Shown here in pieces: positions 1-8,581 of a stretch of 12,965 bases of DNA. The translations under genes were made by a program, and so were the position numbers. Under the pieces are notes generated by a model, which was given only the letters and a program-made list of their open reading frames with translations, did not search any database and had not been told where the DNA came from. This stretch comes from Cerioporus squamosus (lineage: Eukaryota; Basidiomycota; Agaricomycetes; Polyporales; Polyporaceae): positions 1 through 12,965 of the forward strand of contig JABYQS010000802.1 of assembly GCA_022592435.1 (NCBI GenBank). The letters run 5' to 3'. The stretch's first letter is position 1. Every line of letters starts with the position of its first letter.

Positions 1-125
1 GGAGCTTTCCCAGCACCAGCAGCAGCTCCCGAGGTCGAGTTGCTGGCCGCACCGGTAGCTTTGGAAGCGGCAGCGGTCGCGTTGGACACAGCAGCAAAAA
101 CGGCGGAAGCACCAAGGATAGTGAA
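1..125 (-). CDS. Possible N-terminal part of an Ala/Ser-rich secreted protein, cut by the left window edge
   Basis: Read on the minus strand, this stretch is open and begins with a short hydrophobic run (FTILGASAVFAAV) followed by SNATAAASKATGAASNSTSG. This is the look of a fungal signal peptide leading into an Ala/Ser/Thr-rich mature region with N-glycosylation sequons (SNAT, SNST). Directly upstream on the same strand (about 126-180) lies a CT-rich tract, and a weak TATA-like GGTATAAC sits at about 194-201, as expected before a fungal start codon. No in-frame ATG is present where one is expected: the codon before Phe is CAT. The plus strand of the same DNA is also open to position 207 because the composition is simple, so the strand is not certain. 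The protein family is not recognised. Confidence 0.3.
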
Positions 126-1070
126 ATGTGAAATGAGGGAGTGTAAGGACTGTCGTGGGGAAGGGAGTGCCGAACGAGAGAGAGAGCTCGCGCGTTATAC
201 CAGATAACCAGCCAAAGCCCGCAGTCGGCGAAAACTGTAGGCAGATTGACGTGGAGGTGGTGGTACAAGACAAGAAGCGGTTTGCTGCACGCGTTCACCT
301 TTCTGCCGCTGCGCAGTTTACTTAAGCGCTCCCTCGTAGTAACCGAAGCAATTGCAAATTGGGTCCCCTTTGAACTCCTCGTCCATTCTGCCTTGGTTGG
401 GTACAATACTGTATTCTTGACTGACTGACCGCCCGCGGCGCGACGGTGTCAGTGGCAGACAAAAGAGTAGCAGAGTCCGGCATACGGAACTGCGGGGCGC
501 TCCTCGTAGTCACGGTGTTCATATACAAAAAAGCACGTCAACTGCGCCAGCTCGCGACCCTCTTCCGACGTTCGCGTTAGGCGTGGCCTGGACTCCGGGA
601 TATCAGGGATATCGTATGTTTGAGCTCAAGCAGGTACGCGGCACGCGCAGCTCCGTTCAGGCTCTGAGAGCAATGCCTATTAACGTCTCGCGGCGGCAAG
701 TCTATACTTAGTGCCATGGCTGAAGTGCGCTACGATGCGATGTGGACCTGAATGGGCAACAGTGCACGCAGAACAAACGGTAAACATAGCTCGAAGTGAC
801 GACCAAACCGCTCATCTGACTAGCACGGGATTGAACAGGAGAACGGCACTTTCCCGGTGCCCTCAGGGTGTCCTGGCCGACGAACTCTTTCACCTGCCCA
901 CCACGAATCACCGCATCGACCCCGACGCTCATCGACATTCATCCTACTCCTTCGGTCGGTGGTATCCTGGTCCATTTACCCTGCGGACGAGTCCGATCCT
1001 TATCTCTCATGTGTCTGAAACTGGGCCCACCGTCTCGTTTGGCCCAGCCTTTGTGGCGGCCATCGGGCCC
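126..1070. other. No recognised gene
   Basis: Open frames here are short (up to 148 codons), show no domain I recognise and do not join into a convincing spliced gene. A CT/GA-rich stretch lies at about 130-190. The stretch ends at the target-site duplication of the transposon. Confidence 0.5.
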
Positions 1071-1079
1071 GGGGCTACA
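1071..1079. repeat. Left target-site duplication of the transposon (GGGGCTACA)
   Basis: The 9 bases GGGGCTACA immediately left of the inverted-repeat element recur, in direct orientation, immediately right of it at 1678-1686. One further base (T) also matches, so the duplication could be scored as 9 or 10 bp. The duplication marks the insertion boundary. Confidence 0.85.
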
Positions 1080-1197
1080 TGGTCTCGTACCCAGACTATG
1101 TACGGGATGAGGTCGCACCCCACCACCGCACCTACCCGAACGTCTGGGGCAGTTTGATAGAGACCTCCTACCTCCCCCCCGTGGGAACTTTTCCGGG
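1080..1197 (+). repeat. Left 118-bp terminal inverted repeat
   Basis: This arm is the exact reverse complement of 1560-1677, including a run of seven C that matches seven G in the other arm. Similarity stops sharply at the outer edge, where the flanks differ apart from the short target duplication. Confidence 0.92.
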
Positions 1198-1559
1198 ATT
1201 AAGCGCCCACGAGCTCCGACCGCCTCGCAGCTACTTTGCACTTGGTCTAGATGTTATTCACCTGTATTCTAGTCTCGCAAGACCTCTGATCGTGCCAGAG
1301 ATGTTTGGGCATGATTGGAACCAAGAACCATAGCGCCGCTCCCAGTATTGAGCCTCCTGCCCTGTCTGCAGTACTACTCTACTGCCTACCAACGACTTGG
1401 GGAGTATTTCCTGAGCAGCAAATGGTTCAGAAAATCTCCTGATGTTCTTGCACGTTCTCTCGACCTCTCAGTCATGTTCTGGGGAGTATACATATGAAGA
1501 TCTCAGTAGAAACACGGCCATCTGTGACGCGCTGCCCTCAGGACTCGGGGGCGCTAAAG

Positions 1560-1677
1560 CCCGGAAAAGTTCCCACGGGGGGGAGGTAGGAGGTCTCTAT
1601 CAAACTGCCCCAGACGTTCGGGTAGGTGCGGTGGTGGGGTGCGACCTCATCCCGTACATAGTCTGGGTACGAGACCA
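1560..1677 (-). repeat. Right 118-bp terminal inverted repeat
   Basis: This arm is the exact reverse complement of 1080-1197. It begins inside with CCCGGAAAAGTTCCCACGGG and ends GAGACCA, directly followed by the right target duplication. Confidence 0.92.
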
Positions 1678-1686
1678 GGGGCTACA
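1678..1686. repeat. Right target-site duplication of the transposon (GGGGCTACA)
   Basis: These bases repeat 1071-1079 exactly and abut the right inverted repeat. The following T (1687) matches 1080, so the true length is 9 or 10 bp. Confidence 0.85.
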
Positions 1687-4007
1687 TAGGATATGGGAAC
1701 CCACCGACTCGCGGATCCACGGAGAGGCCGAAGATACGGTGGGTAGTAACTTTGTCTCCCGGTATGATATCTCAACGACAGCAGTTGCGCTTCCACGATC
1801 TGTTGTGGCGGGAATATGCCGGTCTTCATTGTGCTCGGCTTCAGTGCTGCGCGATGTCAATGGTGGCGCGTGGACGCAACGTTGCTCACATGTGCACACG
1901 GAGGCACAAGTCGCCATGCGTCAAGGTTGCGGTTCATCGCGCGGGAGGTTGAGGTTCTCCTCTATGCTGCAGCGCATCACTGGCAGTGGGTAGCGGTCAG
2001 CGTATGTATAAGCCATTGCGCGAGACATGCGTGTCGAGCACGAGACGCACGATGCCTTCTATAAGATATGCCGAGATGACCAGGCAGCCGTCCGCGCGGC
2101 GAGCCGCGAGGTCGCCACAGTTATTGCATGCGACACCGCTACTTACCTGGTCATGTTGTCCACCTGTTATCGCAGCAGGAGCGTATTCATCTATCTCGGA
2201 GGTGAGCGAATGCAGACGCTTGAATAGAGGCACGCAGGCCGGCAGAGTCTCAGTTTGTAGTGAAGGACCAGCCTGACTCGGTCACGAAGAAGAAAGAGCA
2301 TGGAGGAGCTGCAAAGCTCTAGGTTAACCAATCAGTACTTGTGACAGAGTAGTGTTGACCCGGACTTTCTCCCTGTTCTTGGTAGCGTCAGCTGACGAGG
2401 TTACTGAAGTCTGCTCTCAGCTTGGTACTCACTAACCTGAAGGGCTCCACAGAGGAGCTCCGAGTACTCCGCTCGACCCGCAGCCGCGCGCGCATACTGG
2501 CCAGAGAAATCCAAGGAGGGATGCGCTAGAGTTTCTGGCCAGAAATCCGGGCACGTCGGCATCGAGATCTGATCTTTACCGACCGCCGGCATCTCCCGCC
2601 TCTCGCAGAAGTGCCGAACTCACGATTGGGTGCGTAGTCAAGGATAGAGTCGTACATTGGTTTTACCTGACTCGATCTGTTGCACAGCGGACGTGAGGGA
2701 CGGCCATGAAGGATACCTACATTGTCCTCGAGGCCCGTCAACGAAGCGAATAGGCCGCATATAGTCACCTTTACTAGTCTAAACCCCGCGTAGCCGGCTG
2801 CAGCACGTACCTTGCGGTGCGCGGGCCTCGTCTTACCGACTTGATCAACGAGAGCTTCGTCATGAGCGGACCGAACCTATCAGGCTTCTGTGACAAGTAC
2901 TGCGAGACTGGGAAGTGACCGTCGGGACGCAGATGCTCGAACCCTCACGGCCTCCAATAATGGTGTCAGCAATGGCTGAGAGCGAGGATGATGGAGGGAA
3001 AGAGCAAGTGCGACGGGGGCGCCCTGGATGACGGGCGCAGTACTTATGTGCATCCAGATAAGGTTTGGGAAGGCAAACAAACGCAGCTCCCCTCTGCCCA
3101 GGCGCTTCCCTGGGTACGACCAAGCGTAAGAAGCTCATGGCGGAGTGTCCTTGACTCTTGAGCATGAAGTGCAGAGAGACCATGAGCGCCGGTCAGATCA
3201 CGATCCAGAAGGAAGGTGGTGACTGGTCCTGATGAGGTCATCGACACTGCCACTGTCCTTCCGGCAACGTGTTCTCGAGTCCGAGCCGCCGCGAGCTTCA
3301 GAGTCGAGATTATCCTGATGCACTAGCTCTTGCGCCAAAACGCGTCGCTAGGCAAGATATGAGCAAATTACACCGAAAACTGACTCCCAAGGACAAATTC
3401 GTAGTCTTCAGGAGGCCTAGGTTACCATTGTTGAAGGCGCCCTCGAGCTCTCTGAGACGACTTACAGTTTGATATGTTTCAACAGGGAACCGGGAAACAT
3501 CCTCTGTGAGTTCTCCATGCATGCTTTGAGAGCACGTGACTTGTTACTCATATACCGTCACAGCATTGAGCGCGCTCGCCATGGCGCACTTCTTTCCCGA
3601 GGCCGGAAAGTAGGAAAGTAAGCTACATCATATCGTCGTTCGACGACCGCTGCTCGGGTCGATCTCCCACGGACATGCCGATTCAGACCTCAAAGTTTGT
3701 GTTGCATTACTTATGTGCGCTTCCCCTGAATGGGAGCTGTGCGGTGAAGTCGCACTTGTGGGACCCGTGCGCGAAATGGTCGGCACGCCACATAGCGAGT
3801 TGGGGCCTTCTTCCGAACACGAGCTGGAAAGAAGTATTCTTGATCATCTTGGAAGGAACGCCAGGCTTCATCGGTGCGCGACAATTCTCCTGTCCATCGT
3901 TGAATTGACATATATCTGGCAGCAGTCTTAGAAGTGGCACGCAAGTAAGGAAGGGTGCGAATCTCCGTCCCGTACATTGTGGTCGCCTCATGGGGTAGCG
4001 ACGCACT
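1687..4007. other. 2.3 kb without a recognised gene
   Basis: Open frames reach 107-116 codons (for example minus 2860-3183 and minus 3707-4057), but none shows a known motif, membrane segment or signal peptide. One small two-exon candidate lies on the minus strand (2233-2147 joined to 2058-1921, 74 codons), with a strong GGTAAGTA donor and an AG acceptor; I do not recognise its product. The nearest element to a real signal is the AT-rich box just before the gene at 4135. Confidence 0.45.
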
Positions 4008-4015
4008 GATAAATA
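4008..4015 (+). promoter_or_regulatory. TATA-like box GATAAATA upstream of the P47-like gene
   Basis: The sequence GATAAATA lies about 125 bp before the ATG at 4135 and is the only clear AT-rich box in this promoter. A short CT-rich stretch (TTCTCC) and a CCAAT motif (4082-4086) lie between it and the start. Assignment is by position and sequence only. Confidence 0.35.
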
Positions 4016-4134
4016 GGACGACAATCGGACTCGGAGCTCATCCTTCTCCAGCATCACCGCACCAGCCGCGGTACGTCATAACCAATCTTGTCTCTACACG
4101 TCGAGCTGACCGGCGTGATCACTGTAGATTCGCC

Positions 4135-5693
4135 ATGTCACCTCTCCAAGGCTTTGACCAGATCGTCGCTGTGTCTCAGGATCAAATCAACGAGAGCCTT
4201 GATGCTCGCTTCTCACTCGATCCGAAGTCGCTGAAGTTCAACGCGACGATCGATAGCGGCGAGACGATGACGGGTATTATGAGCCCTCCAACCGTGAACC
4301 TCGTCATCCAACACGAGCCGTTCAAGTGCCGGTTCTCCCTCCACTTCGTCTCCGGCAACTTCATGTACTACACTATCCACGTGGTAGGCGGCAAACCCGT
4401 TGTCGTTTCGTACACAGTCCTCATCGATGGCTGGACCCTCGCGTTCACTGTCAACCTTGGCCTCGATGTCGTCGATAGTGTTCCACCTGAGATCAAGGCC
4501 AAGATCCTCGTCCCGGCTCATACACAGTCAGCCAGCTCCTCCTCGACTTCACCACCGCCGACCTCATGTCCTTTGACCCGGAGCTGTCCAAGACTCCCGG
4601 CCTGAACGTCCCGCTTGGGCAAGATCCGGAGCGGGACCAAAAGATCGCGTCGTTCATCGGTGTCTATCTCAGGCAGCTCGCCTTGACTACCAATAGCATC
4701 CTCGGCTACGCGGTGACTGTGCCCGACCCGTCGGTCGCGAACCCCATCGCGCCCACCTTCCCACCCACCTCCGTCCAGTTCCAGACGATGGACTACCGCG
4801 GCGACCTGCCCAAGAAGGTCCTGCCGGGCGGTTTGGATTGCTTTCTCTTCCTCGAGATGACCGGCAACCGCACCGCGCCACACATGGCCATCGACTGGAA
4901 GTGGAACTGGGCCCAGCCAGGGCCGTGCGAGGGCGGCTCCATGGTTATCGCGAAAGCCGACTTCTGGGACCGGTTCTTCGTCGAGCGCGCGACGTTTCTC
5001 AATCGCATGGCGCTCGACATGCTCAACCGCGTGGGCTGGGCGATCGACAACCAGGACTCGAGCATCGGCGGCGACGACCTCCCGTGGTCGCTCACCGCCT
5101 CCAATCCACCCGACAGCGACCTCGCTTGGAAGTCGAAGAAGACGACCTCGATGCAGTGGGACTGGTCCTGTCACACGGAGAGCTACGATCCCTTCCGTCC
5201 CTACACGCACAAGAGCGACACCCAGGTCACAGTCGAGCTTGACGCGAAGAACAACGCGATCAACTTCTCCGCCAACACGCACGTCTGGCGCGAGAACCAC
5301 ATCATTATAGAGAGCAGCCGTGACCCGGAAGACGACAAGTGCACGATCGATGCGACGGTGACGTGGGGTCTCGTCTTCACGCTTGCCTCCGTTGCCGACG
5401 GCGCGCTTGGAATCAGCGCCGCTCAGAGCTCTCCCCCGGAGTCGTCCGTGAGCATGGCGAAGGACAGCAACTATGGTAATTTCGAGGTCCAGTCGGACGC
5501 GGAGCTTTCCACGAACGCGAAGGCCCACTTGGACAGTGTCATGGGAAACATGGACCTAGTGGACGACGTCGCCCAGGCGTTCAAAAATCACTCGCAGTTT
5601 GTCTTTCCTGGCGGAGGGATGTTCTTCATGAAGGACCCGGTGTTCAACCAGGACGGAGACGTGGTTGTGGGATTGACGTACAAGCAGGAGTAG
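4135..5693 (+). CDS. Fungal protein with distant P47/TULIP-like features, reading frame broken once
   Basis: Function is unknown. The start at 4135 has a good context (CGCCATGTC). The first frame opens with MSPLQGFDQIVAVSQDQINE. It continues in register to about residue 126 and would end at 4605 as a 156-residue product. A second frame, open from 4491, carries YTVSQLLLDF, NSILGYAVTVPD, a Trp-rich IDWKWNW segment and a beta-rich C-terminal half ending LTYKQE. Together they give about 519 residues. The N-terminal FDxIVAxSxxxIN pattern and the alternating beta-strand character resemble the P47-type TULIP-like lipid-binding fold; this is a weak pattern match, not a demonstrated homology. No signal peptide or membrane segment is seen, so a cytosolic protein is likely. 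The two frames join naturally with a one-base change near 4513-4518. A 50-nt intron (4478-4527, GT...AG) would also restore phase but has a poor donor and would remove about 16 residues that look conserved. I do not call it a toxin. Confidence 0.72.
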
Positions 5694-6952
5694 AGGATAC
5701 GCTAGCGACCCAAACGGTCGTACCAGAGATAGTACCGTATATTAAGCCTTGATATGTCTTGACCTCACTGAGTCTGCAACTGCCAACATATGTCCGCTTG
5801 ATCCTGACGGTGTGAATTCGTGCTTGTTACCTCCTATGACACTCAAAGAGTGAGATCTAGTGAGAGTCGGACTGAGACTCCGAGAGAGTGCGAATTCTGA
5901 GGATCGCTACGTACTGAGGTCAGTACCTCCTGTTACTGTATACTCAAGCTTAGTTCTGGACCGCCACCATCGACAGTACTCAACAGACTCATGCTTTAAT
6001 CGTCAGCTACATACGGACGTCGGGGGTTCTGTTCCGAATCAGAGGTGATTGTCAATGACGGAGATCATGATGAAGGTGATGGACGAGCAGTCCCAGACTT
6101 GCAACCTTGATACTTATTGCTCTGTTGCTGGCTTCATAGCATCACAGGTACTCGCGACTCCCGCGACTCGAGCTCTGCGTGATACGGTCACCTGGACTTT
6201 GCGAAGGCGATGCTGCGACAAATCGCGCCCCTACACCTGTCGCTCTCCGAAGAGGTATGTGCAGGTGGCCCGCGGATCGGTTAAGCTCGGGGTCTGTTCG
6301 ACAGCGCCGCGCTGTTATAACACAAGGTCCATTGAGCATGTGCCTCACGAACATGATCTGCAGTGTGTATTTATTGACGTAGGGTCCATTTGGAAGAGCG
6401 ATACCCTGGACGAGCCCGAGCGACTCGTTCCGGGAGCATTTGACGCTGTGGTTGCCCACAGCTGTGCCTGGATACGGCTTATACTCATACCCTCATGACC
6501 CTAACGGCGTCGCACAAGTCAGTCCTGTATCCCGATACAATTCAGCACGCGTTCTTTGCGCTAACGTGTTCATGCGATAGGTTGGTCGACATCCCATGCG
6601 GGTGGTATGCAACGCCACCCCCGGCTTGGCCTTCGGGCGATGTCCGGACACACTGCCATGCGACGCAAGGGAAACTTTCTCCGTCCTGTAGGCCTTGCAT
6701 ATGGTCAACGCACGCTAATGTGGTAGAGGATGAAGCTTATTGGACTGCAACAGCGTTGAAAGTGGTGGTGTCTCGTGCTCACGAGTCACTAGAGCAGCAC
6801 TGAGTAGTCACGAACAGTGCTTTCGCATCTGATCAAAGTCTGTCATCGATTCATCGCTAGATCCAGACCGCAGACTTCCGCAGTCCCACTACCTTTCCGG
6901 GTCCGGTCTCGGGCGCACAGAGGGAAAGGCGCATGCGGTATGCCGACGCGAA
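5694..6952. other. 1.26 kb without a recognised gene
   Basis: The region holds the 3' flank of the preceding gene and the 5' flank of the glucanase gene. The longest open frame (6049-6498, plus, 149 codons) starts MSMTEIMMKVMDEQ, has mixed composition, no recognised domain and no clear splice structure, so I leave it uncalled. A purine-rich stretch with repeated GAGAGT lies at about 5840-5895. Confidence 0.45.
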
Positions 6953-6960
6953 TATAAAGG
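6953..6960 (+). promoter_or_regulatory. TATA box TATAAAGG of the GH128 gene
   Basis: TATAAAGG is a strong TATA match about 235 bp before the ATG at 7188. A CT-rich stretch (about 7110-7160) lies between it and the start codon. The implied leader of about 200 nt is long but possible, and a 5' intron cannot be excluded. Confidence 0.5.
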
Positions 6961-7187
6961 CACCACATGGACGACGATGACCCCCTGGACTTCGCTCTCG
7001 TCGCAGTACTTAAGCGTTGAACGCTTCCGCCCTCAAGCTCCAAGCCGGCTACCTCTTCCCGTGCTACTGTCCGTCCACGCCTGGGGCCCACCGCACTCGC
7101 ACCAGTACTGTCGACTTCGTCTCCCGTCCCGTCGTTACACCATCCACTCCTTGTTCTTTGCCGGTCAAGAACGTCACGAATACAACC

Positions 7188-8154
7188 ATGAAGTCATTCA
7201 CCTCCATCATCGCCCTCGCCCTCTTCGCCACCTCTGCCCTCGGTTATGGCCGCGGCATGCAGAAGAAGCACGTCCGTAACCAGGGCGTAGCGCCGCCTCC
7301 TGTCGCTCCCACCTCTGTGAACATTACCGCTAGAGCCAACAGCGGCAAGCGTGGTTTGTCGTTCAACGACGCCGGCCTCACCAAGAACTTCAACTCCGGG
7401 TACGTGCGGATCCGCGTGCATATTATGCGACCTGTGTTTACATTCCTCACGCAGACAAGTCTCATGGGCATATAACTGGGACTCCGCCCCCCAAGGCACT
7501 CTGCCTGCCGGCGTCAACTACTTCCCCATGCTCTTCAGTGCCGCGCCCGACCACAGCACCCAGTGGGAGGCGAACGCAAATGCGGCGATTGCATCCGGCA
7601 GCACGCACCTCCTCTTGTACGTCGTTCGTCCTCCAGCCGCCCACACGTCCTTTCTGACATGAGCATTGATCAGCATCAACGAGCCCGATCTCGCGACACA
7701 GTCAAACACGAGCCCAGCAGACGCCGCGAAGCAGTGGATGCAGTTCATGCAACCGTTCGCAGGCAAGGCGACGCTCGTTTCACCTGCGATCACCAACGGC
7801 GCACCGCCCGCGATGGGCACGGGCTGGATGGACCAGTTCCTGACCGAGTGCGACAAGCTCGGGTGCACGGTCGACGCGATCGCGGCGCACATCTACGACT
7901 CGGCGACGAACATCCCGTACTACCAGGCGTACATCACCGACCTCGGGACCAAGTACAACCGCCCGGTGCTCATCACCGAGTTCGGCGCGTCGGGCACCGT
8001 CGAGCAGCAGCAGGCGTTCCTGCAGACGATGATCCCCTTCATGGATGGGCTTGCGTCCGTGTCGCACTACGCGTGGTTCATGACGGCCGTCGGCAACCTG
8101 GTGAACGCGGACGCGAGCCTCACTCCCTTGGGTCAGACCTACGTCTCGGCGTAA
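7188..8154 (+). CDS. Secreted GH128 endo-beta-1,3-glucanase (Asl1-like glycosyl hydrolase), three exons
   Basis: The enzyme hydrolyses beta-1,3-glucan, a main fungal wall polymer, outside the cell; relatives act in wall remodelling and in fruit-body autolysis of mushrooms. Exons are 7188-7399, 7455-7616 and 7674-8154; introns of 55 and 57 nt start GTACGT and end CAG. They give 284 residues. Residues 1-19 (MKSFTSIIALALFATSALG) form a signal peptide. A Pro/Lys-rich linker follows to about residue 53. The GH128 core begins KRGLSFND and carries SWAYNW (about 73-78). The acid/base Glu128 lies in FINEPD, split by intron 2, and the nucleophile Glu227 lies in ITEFGASG. The core then has HYAWF before ending PLGQTYVSA. 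No carbohydrate-binding module or GPI signal is present. The length fits a single-domain GH128. The start ATG has context ACAACCATGAAG. Intron 2 contains a CTGAC branch motif at 7654-7658. The gene converges on the light chain gene. Confidence 0.94.
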
Positions 8155-8581
8155 GGTCATCGCAGTCCAGCCTTCGTTATTGCTCTTGCATTGCTTCACT
8201 GCTATCATTTGCATGACCTCCTGTTCTGTCTAGGTAATGACGCGCACTCTGGAAGAGTCCAGGGCGTGTCAGGTGTCGTATACCCTCCCCGCTCATACAT
8301 TTGCAGAGCCCATGGGACGCCCTCGACGGGCTCCCAGTAGAAGGCTCGCTCTATATGCAGAACATGATGTATTGATCTCGTACATACCCATGTAGCGGCA
8401 GTAGCGTAGATGACGAATAGTGATGTTCTTGACCGTCAACTTGAACCTTGTCTGTGTGCGGCACAATGCGGACACGACGTTGCGGTTAGGTCATGGACAT
8501 CCGAGGCTATGAAGGACAAACACGCAAGACAACAGTGGTATCGTTACATTAGGAGTCTGACAGCATCCGATCCGCTCACCA
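8155..8581. other. Intergenic region between two converging genes
   Basis: This 427-bp gap contains the 3' ends of both flanking genes. No AATAAA signal is evident for either. A small hairpin (CTGGA AGAG TCCAG, about 8249-8262) and an interrupted GAGCCC/GGGCTC pair (about 8307-8332) are visible but weak. No gene is recognised. Confidence 0.5.

Larger units (their letters stand above)
1080..1677. mobile_element. Non-autonomous DNA transposon, Mutator-like MITE, 598 bp
   Basis: The two ends are perfect inverted copies over 118 bp (1080-1197 and 1560-1677), beginning TGGTCTCGTACCCAGACTAT at the left and ending with its complement at the right. An imperfect extension of 13 matches in 16 runs inward (1198-1213 and 1544-1559). 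A direct 9-bp duplication flanks the element. Long terminal inverted repeats of about 100 bp with a 9-bp target duplication are the hallmark of Mutator-like elements; the fungal MULE Hop has TIRs of about this size. The 362-bp centre has no transposase-sized frame, so a partner element must supply transposase. Identical arms and an intact duplication suggest recent insertion. A hAT origin is less likely because hAT duplications are 8 bp. Confidence 0.85.

Noticed and set aside
1079..1157. Shared peptide string in a plus frame (711-1157) and a minus frame (1600-1917)
   Set aside because: The similarity is not a duplicated protein. It is the two arms of the inverted repeat translated in opposite directions.
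1080..1677. Inverted repeat read as a hAT or Tc1/mariner element
   Set aside because: hAT elements make 8-bp duplications and have short TIRs, and Tc1/mariner duplicates TA. The 9-bp duplication and 118-bp arms fit a Mutator-like element better.
2929..2952. tRNA B-box-like GGTTCGAGC on the minus strand
   Set aside because: The flanking bases do not pair into a T-arm, and no A box or acceptor stem is found at the right distance.
2860..3183. 107-codon open frame on the minus strand
   Set aside because: It overlaps other equally open frames, shows no recognisable motif and has no promoter-like signal nearby.
3707..4057. 116-codon open frame on the minus strand
   Set aside because: It overlaps the promoter region of the gene at 4135 and open frames on the other strand. 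No protein family is recognised.
4518..5528. 336-codon open frame on the minus strand
   Set aside because: It lies antisense to the P47-like gene and is rich in Arg, Val and Gly, as expected from the complement of GC-rich third positions. No motif is visible.
6049..6498. 149-codon open frame on the plus strand
   Set aside because: It has mixed composition, many Cys and Arg, no domain or signal peptide, and no splice partners. Its length is within reach of chance in DNA of this composition.
8249..8262. Hairpin CTGGA-AGAG-TCCAG
   Set aside because: The stem is only 5 bp, there is no T tract, and bacterial-type terminators do not apply in a fungal genome.
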